A DNA stretch of 64,000 bases from Myotis daubentonii (GCF_963259705.1 NC_081849.1:51680093-51744092), one strand, 5' to 3'. Shown: positions 23,600 to 36,235, counted from the stretch's first letter. The notes: generated by a model from the sequence alone, not told the origin. Numbers and translations are program-made.

Positions 23600-23825
23600 T
23601 GAACATGAATATAGCCCTAGTGTGTGTCAGGTGCTGCTCTCAGTATTTATGAATATGAATGCTTTTAATTTGCACAGCATTCCCTGTGAGGTAGGTATTA
23701 TTTTATTTCCATTTTACAGATAAGATAACTGAGGCACAGAGAGGTTAAATGACTTGCCCAAAGTCACAGTGGCTGAGCTGGGATTTGAACCCAGTCAGTT
23801 TGGCTCTAGAATTTGTACTCTTACC
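23600..23825 (-). repeat. MIR SINE, well preserved
   Basis: Reverse MIR with the classic central block: ccattttacagataagataa, ctgaggcacagagaggttaa, atgacttgcccaaagtcaca and gggatttgaacccag. Confidence 0.95.
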
Positions 23826-23942
23826 TGTCTATATTTTTCAGATTTAACAGAATTTGAGGAAGACAATAATTGTTTGAAACCTACTGCTGGACTGATAAGT
23901 GTGAGAGGGTAAATGGAGATAATAAATAGTGTCAATAAAATA

Positions 23943-24065
23943 CAGAGGTGGGCAAAAGTAAGTTGTTCATAATAAATAACACAATAATCAATCTATCGAT
24001 AAAAATACAAGAATAAACTGTGTTCCTGTACTCACAAGTGTAAATCTACTCTTGCCTACCCCCCA
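23943..24065. mobile_element. Mariner-like MITE
   Basis: The ends are inverted: gaggtgggcaaaagtaag at the left and ctactcttgcctacccccc at the right. A TA dinucleotide precedes the left end. The centre (aataacacaataatcaatct, gaataaactgtgttcctgta) also occurs at 35055-35165, so this is a dispersed family. Confidence 0.7.
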
Positions 24066-25468
24066 AGTTTGGTAGGAAGTAATGCCTCGAGTAAGACCTT
24101 GGAATTTTCAATGTTAAAAGTAAAAGATGAATTGTGAAGAGGACCTGAAAACAGCTTTAATTTTGTTAAAAGCCAGTTGGGACTCCTACTTTATAGACCT
24201 GTGTGAGGTTGTGCAGGCTTCCCTTTGTGTACATAGCTGAGCAGTGTGCATGTAATGTCAGCATCACTGTTTCCTGCTTGCACCTCCAGTACAGTACGTC
24301 CATTAATGAGGTAGTGGGCCGTGACGACAGTCTCCCGCCCCAGTTAACATGTACCATGGCTTCATGAGAGATATTTTCTATGCATTTGTGGGGCAAATGA
24401 GGCTTTTAGAGTTATGTTAAAATAGGGCTGATGTTTCCAGAGTGTTAGAAAGGGAGAGCGGCTGGACTCATCACTCAAACAATGGATTGGTGAAACTGAA
24501 ACTGAAGAAGTTTCTGAAAAAGACTTAGAAATTTGGGGTTAAGATTTAAATTTGCAATTCTACTTATGCAGTGTGGGGAATTAGGTTAGAGTCTGCAATA
24601 AGACTTCCGAGAATTCTCCTGCAGCCTGAAACTGAATACTCTGTGTGGGGGTGGAAGGACAGGTGGGGGAAACACCCAACTCCTTGGGGGCGGGGCTGAG
24701 GACCTTTGGCTTAAGCTGGGTCTTATAACCACTCTGTTTACCTGTAATCAGAGGCCAGTTTACCGGGAGCTAATTTACTGGGATTTAGGTTTCAGGACCC
24801 CTTCTTTACATAGGCCCCCTCCATGGCCCTGGAAAGATCTCTAGCTATGTGTTCAGATGGCCATGCGGCTTTGCAAAATTGAAGAATTTTAAAATATTTC
24901 AACCACAATTGGTTGAGACCACCATCTCTTTTCTATCCCGATCCTCCTTGCATCACATGTCCTCACTGGTAGGGTTGCTTCTGAGTGACCACAGGCGTCA
25001 GATCTGGGAATACACAACTTTAACTGCAGTTTGAAAGTTGTTTGGGGAACTTTTCGATAAGACAACTGAGAAATTAATTTAGACATACATAAAGGGGTAC
25101 TTTATTTATTAAAGAACTAAGATATTTGAGATAATATAACATAAAGCTAAAGCAATAAAGGTGAATGATGAAATAAATAGACATTATTCTGATTACCAAA
25201 AGCATATTATAAAAAAACTCCAGTTATCCCCAAAGCAGTAATTCATTTGAAAAGAAGAAATAAATTTCTAATTGAAGCAATAAATAGGCTCAATGGATTG
25301 TTTGCAAATCTAGTTAAGGAAGAGGAGTGAATCATATGAATACATTGAGAAAAGAGTTATGTTTTTAAAAATACTAATATGGAGAAAGGGAACATAAAAC
25401 TTCATAAATATGTGACTATAAGAGCTTTACAGTTAATGAGTGTCTTTAATTCAAATAACATTTGGGAT
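24066..25468. other. Unique sequence, no gene recognised
   Basis: No assignable repeat. A GC-richer patch lies at 24600-24850. Short open frames on both strands have no domain. Confidence 0.45.
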
Positions 25469-25702
25469 CCCCTGGCCTGGTGGTTCACTTGGTTAGAGCA
25501 TCATCTCGATACACCAAGGTTGTAGGTTTGATCCCTGGTTAGGGCACATATAAGAATCAACCAACGAATGAATCAATAAGTGGAACAACAAATCATTGTT
25601 TCTCTCCCCCCCCCCCTCTTTCCCTTCTTCCGTCCCTCCCTCCCTCCCTCCCTCTCCCTTCCTCTTTCTGTATAAAATCAATAATTGAAAAAAAAAAAGA
25701 AT
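25469..25702 (+). mobile_element. tRNA-derived SINE with C/T-rich body
   Basis: The head ctggcctggtggttcacttg and B-box-like ggtttgatccctggtt are followed by a long (CCCT)n pyrimidine tract and a tail aaaatcaataattgaaaa. Perfect 9-bp duplications, atttgggat, lie at 25460-25468 and 25703-25711. Confidence 0.93.
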
Positions 25703-26819
25703 ATTTGGGATTAGTCACTACATAAGAAACTGAAATTTTGCAGCTCAAATATGAAAGAAACTCTATGGAAATTTTCCCAAATTTGACATTAACCCTAAAA
25801 ATTGACCTGATGTGAGTTGTGACGTTAAAAGAAGCTTTCCTAAACATAGATTTCTATATGTTTCTGTATCATGTGTTTCTATTTTATATGTTCCTGTATC
25901 ATAATTAGAAGAAACATCAAATGATTCTTCAATTTTATGTATGGGAAATTATGTTATAAAATTGTCATTGTTAAAACGTGCCGTCAAAAGTTTTATGAAA
26001 AAAAGTACCATAGAGGTTTGCTAGATGATGAAATAATAAGCATAGGGTGGTGTTTTCCTGGATTTTGAGATGCTTGTGTATTTTGAAGTGTTAAACATTT
26101 GTATATTTTTATACCTTTTATTCTAAATACATTTTCACTTTGTTATAATTTTGTATTCATAATTTTATATTCTTCTTTGAAAGAGCTGTAAAAGTTGTAT
26201 AGGTTTCAGACCACACAACCTGTCTGTAGTTAATAGTTTTTAAAGTGAAAAAATGTGTTTATTATATGGAAAACATATTCCAGAAGGCATCCTGTGAGGC
26301 GTAGAAGACCCCCCGCCTCATTCCTCAGCCCCGAAGAAGACAGGTTTCAACTTTCCTGTTTACTTTCTGCAGTTGTTTAGATCTAGTTTGCCCAATAAAG
26401 TAGACACCAGCCACATATGGCCGTGGAGAATTTGAAATGTGACTATGTTTCTGAATTTTTAACTTCATTTAAATTTCATTGCAATTTAATTTTAATGAAG
26501 TTAAATTTAAAATTAATGCTCAATTTATTAATTGGAAGGCTTTTTAAAGTATGTTTAAAACAACTTGAGTATGTGAATTTACTTCTTTAGCTGTACATTT
26601 TGTGAAATCTAAAATATGGCACTGGTGTGTGCCTGCGTGTGTGTGTGTGTCTACACACTTTTTTTCCACAATGAGGTTCATATTCTGCATATATTGTTTT
26701 GCATCTTAGCCTTTTAACTTATTTTGTATATCTTCCCACAGGAATTTAGAGATTCATCTCTTTCATTTATTAGCTGCATAATACTCTATTCTATCTGTAT
26801 AGTCTTCCCCCCCACAGAT
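25703..26819. other. AT-rich sequence with a possible old repeat near 26395
   Basis: The stretch from 26395 to about 26550 (agccacatatggccgtggag, then a TTAATTTAA-rich run) resembles a diverged mammalian interspersed repeat that I cannot name. A short (GT)n lies near 26635. No gene. Confidence 0.4.
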
Positions 26820-26970
26820 GCTGGAGTGATTTTTTAAAGTATATGTCACTCACTCCTGGGTTCAGAATCCTCCTGTGACTTCAGACCTGTCTTGGAGTAA
26901 AATCCTGTCTTTAGCTGGCCTCTGAGGCCTGCCAGGGTCTGTCCCCTCACTGCTCTGCTCAGCTCAGTGT
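26820..26970 (+). repeat. L2 LINE fragment
   Basis: Diverged L2: a gtatatgtcactcactcctg... start, then agtaaaatcctgtc and ctgaggcctgccagggtctg. Confidence 0.65.
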
Positions 26971-28489
26971 AGGGTGTGCATCTGTACTGTGAGGATTAAA
27001 CACGGGTCCTTCATTCTTTTTAAGAACCCCGTCAGAAATATTACCAGTAAAGCTAAGTCCCTGGATTTACAAAGTGTAAAGTCTTCTTTAGTTTCTCGCT
27101 TATCTGACCACCACCAGCCTTTTTCAAAGCTCAGAAATCCTATTTTTCCATATCAGTAGTGCTCACTGAAGTAAAATAAACCTTGTTCACTAAAGCAAAA
27201 GCAAACAAAAAAAAGTTTCTAATCAAGAGTGCTTTTAAAGGGGGAAATGGTGCTATGGCAGATAGCTGACGTGCACTGTGTCTTTAGGACTTGGTGCTTA
27301 TTTCTTGCTAGATTAAATTTCAAAATTTAGAGTCTAAATTTTCTTTTTCACATCTGGTGGTTTGTGTTTTTTTTAATCATTTGTGCAAAAAAAAAAAAAA
27401 AAAAAAAGGGAGCGGGGGCGGGGAGGGAGGGAATCTGTCTTCCTCCTCTCCATGCCTCTCACTACTGTCCAGCCTATGCCAGGCTTAAGGGAAAGCCTTT
27501 TGTGTTGGCAAGGAAACTCCAAAATGGTTTCCAGGCATATTAAAAGCAAAGGATGGGTTTTGCAGAAAAATTCAGGAATTCTTTTTTTTTAATTGTAAGA
27601 AACAATTTTAAAAACTAAGCAATGGAAAGTAAAAATGTGTTGCTCAGTGCTACCATAAAGGTGGGATCTATTAACACTCAAAACTCAAGAATGTAGAATT
27701 TTGGAGGATTTAGATTATTGACAGCTAAAGGGATTGTGATGCCAAGGATGGTGATAGTTATCAATATGAGGTCAGGCACACACTTGCCATTGCATGAATG
27801 CATTGGGTGAACAGAGGAGTAAACAGGGAACCAGGCTGCTTTCAGGAGGAAGTAGTTTCTTAGAGCTCCGTGGAGCAGGGACTAAACACATCAGGGAGGC
27901 ATTAAGCACAAAGGAAGGAATATGAAGTGAGGACAGAGGAGCAGTAAGCCCTAAAAAATGAAGATAGTACGGAGTAGGGCTCCACAGGGTGAACGGTTAC
28001 TGAGAAATGAAGAGATGTTGAGACCAGGCAAGTGACAGCCCCAGCCTGGAGTTACTAGGACTTGAGGACAAAGAAGGGCTAATGAAATCAGGAATGAGGA
28101 CGTGTGGTGTGGTGGATTGACGTCTGGTGATTGGCCAGAACTGAGCTTGTCAGTCTGTTTGGAGAATTAAAGTGTAAGTGGGTCTGAACTGAGACTATTT
28201 ATGAAGAAAGTGACAGAAAATCCAATTTCTCGTATCCTGGTTTAAGTGAAAAGGGACATTTATTGGCTCATTTAACCAGGCTATGCTTTGGGCTGATTTG
28301 AGGGATGCTCTGATGGAAGGCTCTAAAGATGACCTGGGATCTTATCTGTACTTTTCCCTCCGGAGGCCTGATCTTCAGAGCTGCTCCCTCACCTTTTCAC
28401 TCCCCCCCCCCGCCCACCCCCAGGGCAGGATGGCTACAGCAGCCCGAGCCTGTTACACTGTTCTTTGATGTATATGTTGGTTACCATTA
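26971..28489. other. Unique or unassigned sequence
   Basis: Contains a poly(A) run near 27387 followed by a G-rich stretch, and a C-rich run near 28406. The open frames here have no recognisable domain. Confidence 0.45.
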
Positions 28490-29720
28490 CCTCCCCCACG
28501 GTGGGTTGCCTTCCCATACTAGGGTGTCTTTGATAAACAAGTGTGCTTTGTTTGTTTGTATGTTCTTGCCTTCTTTGTCAAATGTTAATTGACCACAAAG
28601 GCGTGGGTTTATTTCTGGGCTCTCTATTCTGTTCCAGTGATCTACTAGTATATGTCTGTTTTTATGCAATACCATGCTGTTTTGGTTACCGTGGCCTTAT
28701 AGCATAGTTTGATGTCAGGGGTCATGATTCCTCCAGCTTTGTTGTTCTTTCACAAGTGACTATTCAGACATTTCTTGTAGCATTTTTTTTTTTTTTTTTT
28801 TAGCAATATCTCCTCAGGCAAGGGAAACAAAATAAAAAGTAAACAAATGGAACTACATCAAACGAAAAGGTGTTTGCACATTAAAGGAAATTGTCAACAA
28901 AATGAAAAGACAACCCGCTGCATGGGAGAACATATTCGCCAATGGTACATTGGATACGGGGTTAATGTCCAAAATTTATAAAGAATTTATAAAACTCAGC
29001 ACCAGTAAACCAAACCATCCAATTGAAAACTGGGCAAAGGACCCGAATAGACACTTCTCCAATAGACGTATGAAAAGATGCTCAGTGTCATTGTCACTCA
29101 TCATGAGCGGAATGCAAGTTAAAACCACAAGAAGATATCACCTCACACCTGACTCAGCACAGTGATCCTAGCGGCTGTCCTTTCAGTTCTGTTCCCAGAG
29201 CCACAGACCCCAGTCCCTCCTGGCGTGACTCTAGTCCGCTCTGCCCTCCCTCCGCTGGGGACCAGGGTGAGTGGCTGTGAACGAGATTTTTGTGAGTTGA
29301 TCCTTTACAAGGGCAACGGTGTCTCCAGCAGACGCCTGTCTCTCCCTGGTGGACAGAATCCCAGCTAATTCTCACGGACAGATGTTATGTGGGCACCTCT
29401 TCCTGGCCCTGGTGCTCTGGGCTGGGAAGCTTGGCATGGGGTTGGCACCCCACGTTTCTCAGGGGGAACGTTGGCAGCTGGGATAGCCCGCGGGGATCGC
29501 AGCCACTGCCCTGGGAACGGGGCCATTCTTTTTCATGTCTCCACCCTCCCTCCCGGTCTGCATGTGGCTCCTTCTTTAGAACATTCTCTTCAGCTAGTCT
29601 TCAGTGGGTTATTCAGGTTTATTGCTGTATATGTTAGTTTCACTTACAGATTGGTCCTGTGGGGAGATAGATGCAGCTTCAGTCTACTCTGCCGCCGTCT
29701 TGGGTCTCAGTCGAGTTACT
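28490..29720. mobile_element. Rearranged ancient L1 (mixed orientation)
   Basis: Three L1 pieces lie side by side. At 28490-28770 it is minus-strand ORF2 (tgttcttgccttctttgtca, tttctgggctctctattctg). At 28800-29160 it is plus-strand ORF2, later in the protein (a W-E-N-I-F-A-N-G frame, then N-W-A-K-D and R-Y-H-L-T-P). At 29160-29720 it looks like minus-strand 5' UTR, ending tctgccgccgtcttggg, the reverse of an L1 start with its aagacggcggcaga motif. An 18-base T run separates the first two. All coding frames are broken. Confidence 0.7.
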
Positions 29721-30244
29721 AGTTTTGTTAAGATGAATGATGTGAGCGTGTCCGTGGTAGCACAGGGAGAAAAATCCAGAGAGGGTATGTATTCCTAAGC
29801 AATGACCCATTATGTTATATGTTCAGGGTGTCATCTTGGAGCCGGAAATCTTGAGATTCTTCAACGTCAGGACTCCTTGATCCTTTATTTTTTGCCATGG
29901 TGGCACACAGTGAGGTATCCGAGATGTGAGAAAAGGAAATTATTCCAGATGGTGCTCCTTTTTCATTTTCTTTCAGTGATTTCATCTAATCCTCTCCTAC
30001 GAGAGAAAAAATTCCCTTGGAGTTGCTTCTGTTATTATTTGTATTCGTTTTTAAACCTTGACAACCATGTGGACGTAGTACAGGTGGTTTTGTAAGAGAG
30101 CGATCTGTAAAGCTTTTTGTGCTGGGCTGCAGGGCTGCTCTACAGTAATTAAACATGTTTTGGAGCCAGGTACAAATGAGGTAACTCTTTTTAAAGATAA
30201 GTTGATTTACAGATATTTGGTAATTATACTTTTGGATAGACGGC
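29721..30244. other. Unique sequence
   Basis: No gene or repeat recognised. Open frames at 29802-30246 have no domain. Confidence 0.45.
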
Positions 30245-30470
30245 AAGGCAGAGCGCTGGTTTCGGGCCAGCCTCTGGCTGGAATCCTGATTCCACCACTT
30301 GTTAGCTGTGTGGCCGTGGCAGGTCCCTTAGCCGCTCTGAAATGAACATGATAGTAATTCCCATCTCGTTGGGGAGTTGTGTGGCTTACACAGAGAATGA
30401 AGAGAATGCAGATAAAGCTTGAATCTACCAATGCCTGGTACGTAGTATGTGCTCACATAATCTCAGTGAT
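30245..30470 (+). repeat. MIR SINE
   Basis: MIR order: ggctggaatcctgattccac, cacttgttagctgtgtggcc, a weak central block and atgcctggtacgtagtatgt. Confidence 0.85.
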
Positions 30471-30829
30471 GCTGTTGGGTTGGCTGCTGCCACTGTTCCA
30501 AAGGCTGTAGCAGGGTTTCTTTTGTGGTTGATTCTATCTCCTTATGGTCCACCCAGAGTTGGGGCGCTGGGGTAGGGGTGGGGGAGCCTCTTAAAATCAA
30601 CATGTGAACGTTAAGAGAGATCTGGAGTGTGACTGATGTAAAAGTTTTAAAAATGTGTTTGCTTGGTTGGTTTTTTTGGTTATCTTAATTTGAGAAGCAG
30701 AGACTTTTTGCTTGCTTGCTTTCACATAGTCTATCCCAGGGGTCTTGAGCCCCTCAACATGTAGATTGCCTAACCTTTATTTCTCTCTGTGCTGAATTTT
30801 TATAGAAAATAACTCAAAGATAAAAAAGC
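30471..30829. other. Unique sequence
   Basis: No gene or repeat recognised. Confidence 0.5.
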
Positions 30830-31430
30830 ATAAGAGCTGTTTTTACATATATTTGTTTATCTTGAAATTTTATTATTTGATAAACTTTACAAAAGTTATA
30901 AAGTATAATATGACCACCACCCACTTGCCTAACACTATCTTTAGAAATAAAACATTAAGGATGGATACCATAGAAGCTACCTGTGTACTCCTTCTTTCCC
31001 CATAGAAGTTGCCACTCATTCCTGTGCCATTTTTTATACTTTTACCACATATGGGGTGCCATTCCCAACTATACATAGTATTGTTTTAAAATTTCTATAA
31101 GTGCTGTCATTTTCTTTGTTTTCTGCTAGTCTTTCTTTTTTTCAATGTGTGTTTGTCAGATGCATCCATGTTGATATTTGTAACTCTAGTTCATTCATTT
31201 GAACTGCTGTATAGTATTTCTAGGCATGAAGACAACATAATTTATTTATCCCCTGTCCTGGTACCAGGCATTTATAGTCTCTTTCTCATAGGTACTGCTG
31301 CCACCAACATTTCTACACACAGTTTGCTTCACAGATCTTTGCAGCATTGTTTTGTGTCTGTTTATACAAGAAATCAATCCTTTTTAGTCCACTTACATTA
31401 AGTGGGCCTCAGTTATTTTCAACATCATAA
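30830..31430 (-). repeat. Ancient L1 3' fragment
   Basis: Degraded reversed L1: gatgcatccatgttgatatt, ttcatttgaactgctgtata and tcataggtactgctgccacc. Confidence 0.6.
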
Positions 31431-31491
31431 TAAGGTTGAACTACATCTTTTATAACTATTGTAGCTCAATTGCATTTTTATATAGATTATT

Positions 31492-31708
31492 ATTATTACT
31501 TAATCCTCACCCAAGGGTATGTTTTTATTGATTTTTTTGTTAGAAGGAAAGGGAGAGAGAATGGGAGAGAAAGAGAAAGAGTGAAACATCGATATGAGGG
31601 AGAAACATTGATCTGTTGCCTCCCTTATGCTCCCTGACCAGGAATGGAATTCACAATCTTTTGGTGTATGGGATGACACTCCAACTTCAGCGCCCAGTCA
31701 GAGCTATC
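31492..31708 (-). mobile_element. VES-type SINE, tailed subfamily
   Basis: Minus-strand copy with perfect 9-bp flanks, tagattatt, at 31483-31491 and 31709-31717. The sense tail contains acccttgggtgaggattaag, shared with the copy at 49002-49242. Confidence 0.9.
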
Positions 31709-31717
31709 TAGATTATT

Positions 31718-32689
31718 TAAACTGGACAGTTTGAATTATTGGATTTTGTTATTGGTATCATTTCACATTCCCATTCGTGTATCTCTTCAGTACATTCTGT
31801 AGGCTATGGATTTTGCTTTTTCAAGGGAAAGTTCCACTTTGAACATTTTTGAGGACAAAAATATATGTAATATTAGAAATTATCATTAAGCATGATGACA
31901 CAGGACATGAAAACTTCCCCCCTCCACAACTTTGTTTATATTTCCTGTAATCTATAGCAATTACAATTGCCAATAATTCAGAATGAAGATAATTCTATGC
32001 ATATGTAAGTAAAACATGTTGTCTGCATGTGTCGGATCAGCCTCATCCGGCATCGGCCCAGACGTAGAACTCAGTCCTTCTTATTGATTCCACAAAAGTC
32101 CCAGTCCGGTTGAGCACTTGTGTCCTCTCTAAACTTGAATTAAAATGTATAGGGTCACAGCATTCTACTGCTCCCTTTGCCTCTCTCTCCCTTTTACTTC
32201 TTACATAAATGAAAACCTAATATAAGATTATGAGTAGGAAGAGTACTTTAATGAAGAAAAATGTACTAGAAATCTGCAGTGATGAGAGATTGAACCAGAC
32301 AGAAGGACCTGGAAAGGATTCTTGGAAGAAGGGGAATATAAACTGGGCCGTAAAGAGCGATGACCTTAAAGGTCTGTGGCGGTGGGAGGAAGGGGAACAC
32401 TCCAGACTTGCCCATCCAACACCATCACTACAGAGAACAGAAGAAGCACTCAGCACTGTCCAAATTTCTGGCCCACAAATTTGTGAGGCCTAATTAAAAC
32501 AGTCATTGTTTTAAGTCATAAATCTGGAGCTCTTTGTTATGTACCGATAGATAACAGGAAAGCCAGCCAACGCCAAGGAGGAAGATACTTTTCAAAAAAC
32601 TTTTGGATGCTTGCTGAAGACAGTATTTAGTCATCCAAAACCTCTCACCAAAATATACTCCTAAATGTAATTTGGATCTTCTAGCAGGA
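31718..32689. other. Unique sequence
   Basis: No gene recognised. The section 32290-32400 may be a worn L2 relic, but I am not sure. Confidence 0.4.
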
Positions 32690-32890
32690 AGACTGAGTTT
32701 GGAGAGAATTCCGGGCAGAGGAAATGAGAGGAACAAAGATAGCAAGGTAGGGAATGACAGGATATGTGAGGCAGACAGTAATTAGATGTGACTGGGAGGA
32801 GGGCTCTTCTTGGGGAGTAAGTAGTGAAAGACTAGACGAGAAAGCACGGTTAGGGACATGGTATAAAGAGCCTTGAATGTGAGGGTGAAG
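32690..32890 (-). repeat. Possible L2 LINE fragment
   Basis: Reverse L2-like wording: gagaattccgggcagaggaa, gacaggatatgtgaggcaga and ataaagagccttgaatgtga. Confidence 0.45.
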
Positions 32891-34354
32891 AAGCTCTATG
32901 GCAGAGACACCAAAGACTTATTGGAAAGAGAAGTTAAACAAACTAGTGAAACTCTTGTTTAAGGAAATTTCCTTCCCCCAGGCCTCCCCCCCGCCCCCCA
33001 TACGGATTTGTGGGATGAGCTCAAGTGTGGAGAAATTAGGGGAAGCGACTGTGAGATGTGAGACGAGTCTGCCTTGTGGTGGCCACAGCCAGAATGAAAA
33101 CTAGAAAACAGACGGGAAACGTTTTGGGCAGGACCACCATCCAGTGCATTCTGGGAATTAAAAACGTGCCCCTTCTTCAAGACATTTGACCTGTTAAATT
33201 GTGGTAATATATTTAATTAGAATAAGACACTTGACTGCCATCTACTGGAAAATTGTTAAAATAAACAAACACATCCCTGATGTGAATGCTCCTCCCCGTA
33301 TATGGGCACTCGTGGGCAGTGCACAGCCTGAACTACCGCGCCTGGGACTGTAATCATGTGGGTGTGAGCGGCAGGACTTGGTAACTGCCTGCGTTAAATG
33401 TGATCAGAGGGGAAAGGAAGACATTTCGAGTCTGGATGGTAGGAACATTGGTAAAAATATTTAAAGAACTGGAACCTATCCTTCGGGAATAGGTTCACAA
33501 AGCGGAATTATTCTAAATATGGAAAATCCAAGAAGTTCGTCATCTTGTTCACTGTTCCCAGTACTTTGCACTCACTCAGTAAGAATTTGTTATTTAATTT
33601 TCTTCTAGAGTCTCAGGTTCCCACCCTTTGTGACATCTGAGAATGTGGACCAACCCTCTTCTCTGTTGGGCTCCCTATCCGTCTCTCTCCTGTACCTTTC
33701 CCTCCGTCCCTGGTCACTGCTTCTTCTCAAGTGCCATGGTAGCCCTTTTACTCAGGTTTGCATTCTTGTGCCTTTGCATACCGTGGGTGCACAATAAATA
33801 TTTGTTGAACTGAATTTGCCTTTGAAAGATAAGTTTCAGGCTTATGGGAGACTGACTCATTGGCGTTAGGGACAAAGGGTGTGCCAGAATTCAGAAAGTA
33901 GAAACCTATCCTAAATGCAGCTCCTTGTTTTAGGATCTATTTCCTCCACAATGATCACTCTTTATTGGGGAATTCATGTACTGTTGATCTGTTCATCATT
34001 GTTCAGCAGTGGTAACACCAAGAGAGCACGTTATTTACATTGGCTGGGTCATCCGGGTGTGTCTGATCCAGAAAATACTTTCAAACAAAGCAATCAAGCT
34101 TCCCCAGCTTCTAACTTGGGAAGACTGTAAAGTTTCTATTTTTATTTTTAAAATCTCAACTCTTGTTCAAGAACGTCAGTGAGAAGTTAAGTAAGATCAC
34201 ATTTAAATATTTTCATTGGAGGTTACTCCCTAACATTCTTACCACCCCCACCCCCATTCGGCTAGCTCACCTAGCTATGTTTGCTTTCACTGTTCATGGG
34301 GCGCGTGCATCAAGACAAACCTAAGAACTTTGCTCTTCTGATACAACTTCTCAA
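32891..34354. other. Mostly unique; L2 or MIR 3' end near 33720-33815
   Basis: The section ending gcacaataaatatttgttga at about 33815 has the look of an L2 3' end. The remainder has no assignable repeat or gene. Confidence 0.4.
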
Positions 34355-34530
34355 ACATGTATAGCGTGGCTGCTCTGTGCCATGTGCTCTGGGAGGCCTC
34401 TTGGAAGATACAAAGGTTTCAGATTGCTTCTGCCTTTCAGGAGAGACTGGCTTAATGGGAGAAGTAGACACATGTAACTGCTCCAGGGCAGGCGATGACA
34501 AGGGCCATAATATAGTGCAGGCAGAGCCAG
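34355..34530 (-). repeat. L2 LINE fragment
   Basis: Reverse L2-like: gctgctctgtgccatgtgct, tgcctttcaggagagactgg and gggagaagtagacacatgta. Confidence 0.5.
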
Positions 34531-35054
34531 GGTTCCCTGTGTAAACATCAGTTCTAAGACTGAGCCACATACGTGGACTTGCTATATTTCTTTTCTAAAT
34601 TGCACATGTTTAACTCTTAATTTACTTGAGCTGGATTTAGAATGTTTTCTTCAAAGATTCTTGAGTCAAAAATATACTGACATTAATTTTAGCAAACTTA
34701 ATTTTTAAAATGCTTTTGAGTTGGCACTATCAAAAGAAACTAGAGAGGTATTAAATAAACAAGGGTATAAAACAAGAGTTTGTTTATGTGATCCCAGTAT
34801 TTAGGAAATAAGAATCCTGAAATTCCCTAGCCAAGTTATATTTTAAAATATGTTTTGAGCACAGGAAAAAGTGTTATAAACAGTACAGTAGGAAAAATAA
34901 ATATAACTCTCATAAAGACAATGAGGTATTATTTAAAATTTAAAGTATTGAATGAATCGTGGCTGTTTAAGGTGTCTTTTATTTAATTAAAACCAATGAC
35001 ATTTTTACAGTTATGGGAGAATCAAAGACATTTGGATTTTTAAGTTTAAATACA
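34531..35054. other. Unique AT-rich sequence
   Basis: No gene or repeat recognised. Confidence 0.5.
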
Positions 35055-35165
35055 AAGTAGGTTTATAGCTGTCCGTATGAAAAATAACACAGTAATTAAT
35101 AAATAATAATACAGGAATAAACTTGTATACCACAACTGTAAACCTGCTTTTGCCTCCTCCCCCCG
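35055..35165. mobile_element. Mariner-like MITE, left end shortened
   Basis: The right end (aactgtaaacctgcttttgc, then cctcctccccccg) is followed by TA. The left end retains only the inner part of the inverted repeat (aaagtaggtttatag). It shares its centre with 23943-24065 (aataacacagtaattaat, ggaataaacttgta). Confidence 0.65.
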
Positions 35166-35529
35166 TATATTTAGCATTTAAAATTAAAGAAAAAATTTTA
35201 CTTTGCCTTCTTTTTAAGTCACTAACTTTACAATAACTCAATCTAAAAAAAAAAGAATGAGTGAAATTGAACCAAGTATACACACTATACAAAAATAAAT
35301 GCTATTAAAATTATTTTAACTTTTGCTTAAAGCAAATAAAACAATTCAGAGCATATGGGTTGTAGAATAAGTCAACTATTCAGGTTTACTGACTTAATAA
35401 CATGATGATCTGCAGCTCTTACTAAAGAAATGTATTCTTCTTACTAAGATGAAATGTTTTTTCATGAAGGCATATTGCGTAGTTTTCCTTTGCATTTTCC
35501 TTAAAATTCTAAAATCAGAAATGAACAGT
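35166..35529. other. Unique AT-rich sequence
   Basis: No gene or repeat recognised. Confidence 0.5.
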
Positions 35530-35900
35530 GTGTCAACCAGCTTTCCAGATGATAGTAAATTGGGAAGCATCTCAAATATCGAAATAAGAGAAGCATCCCC
35601 AAGATACCTAAAAAGGTTTTGAGGTATCACAGGAAATACTAAGTGAGATTCAGCCTAAGAAAATGCAAGCTAATACTTCTAAGAGCAAATAATCTGGCAT
35701 AGATATTCAGCGGGAGAAAATGCTTAGTAATGCTGAAAGGGAGCCAAGGTGATATCAGACAGCAAAGCCAGGATGGGGCTGCAATGGGATATGGCCGGCA
35801 CAAAGAGCCATTGCCATTTGGGGAGTCATCTTGCAAACCCATTACAATAAAGAAAGGAAGCAGAAACCGCTTGCAAATGGACAGCATTAAGAACACGTTT
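35530..35900 (+). repeat. Probable L3/CR1-type LINE relic
   Basis: Wording such as gatgatagtaaattgggaag, aagaaaatgcaagctaatac and gctgaaagggagccaaggtg follows the order of an old CR1/L3 LINE 3' part (a degraded F-x-D-D-S-K-L-G frame, then its 3' untranslated region). No open coding remains. Confidence 0.45.
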
Positions 35901-36199
35901 GTCTTATACCAACCCAAGAACTTCCAGACCAGTAGCCATTGATATTTTGGAAAATAAATATTACAGTGTGTAGAATAGGGAAGAATTAACCTAAATAAAA
36001 AAAAGATTTAAAAATGAAATGTCTTCTCTTTGGTTTAAGTAATAAAATAAGTTATATGATGGATATACTAGTAAGCAACTTGTGGGAAGGCAGATGTGTT
36101 TCGCTTGAACTGAGACCATGGAAGCTTGGGGTGACATGAACACTTGCATAGGCAGTTATCAGCCTCTAGGCCTGTTGTGCAGATTGTAAAAGAGCATCT

Positions 36200-36201
<2 letters not shown>

Positions 36202-36233
<32 letters not shown>
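36202..36233 (+). repeat. Pure poly(A) tract, 32 A
   Basis: Thirty-two uninterrupted A residues. I cannot identify a SINE or processed copy directly upstream, so the source is unknown. Confidence 0.97.

Positions 36234-36235
<2 letters not shown>

Noticed and set aside
29154..29722. GC-rich overlapping open frames that could suggest an exon or CpG island
   Set aside because: The stretch reads better as a reversed L1 5' UTR (reverse of an aagacggcggcaga start motif) attached to other L1 pieces.
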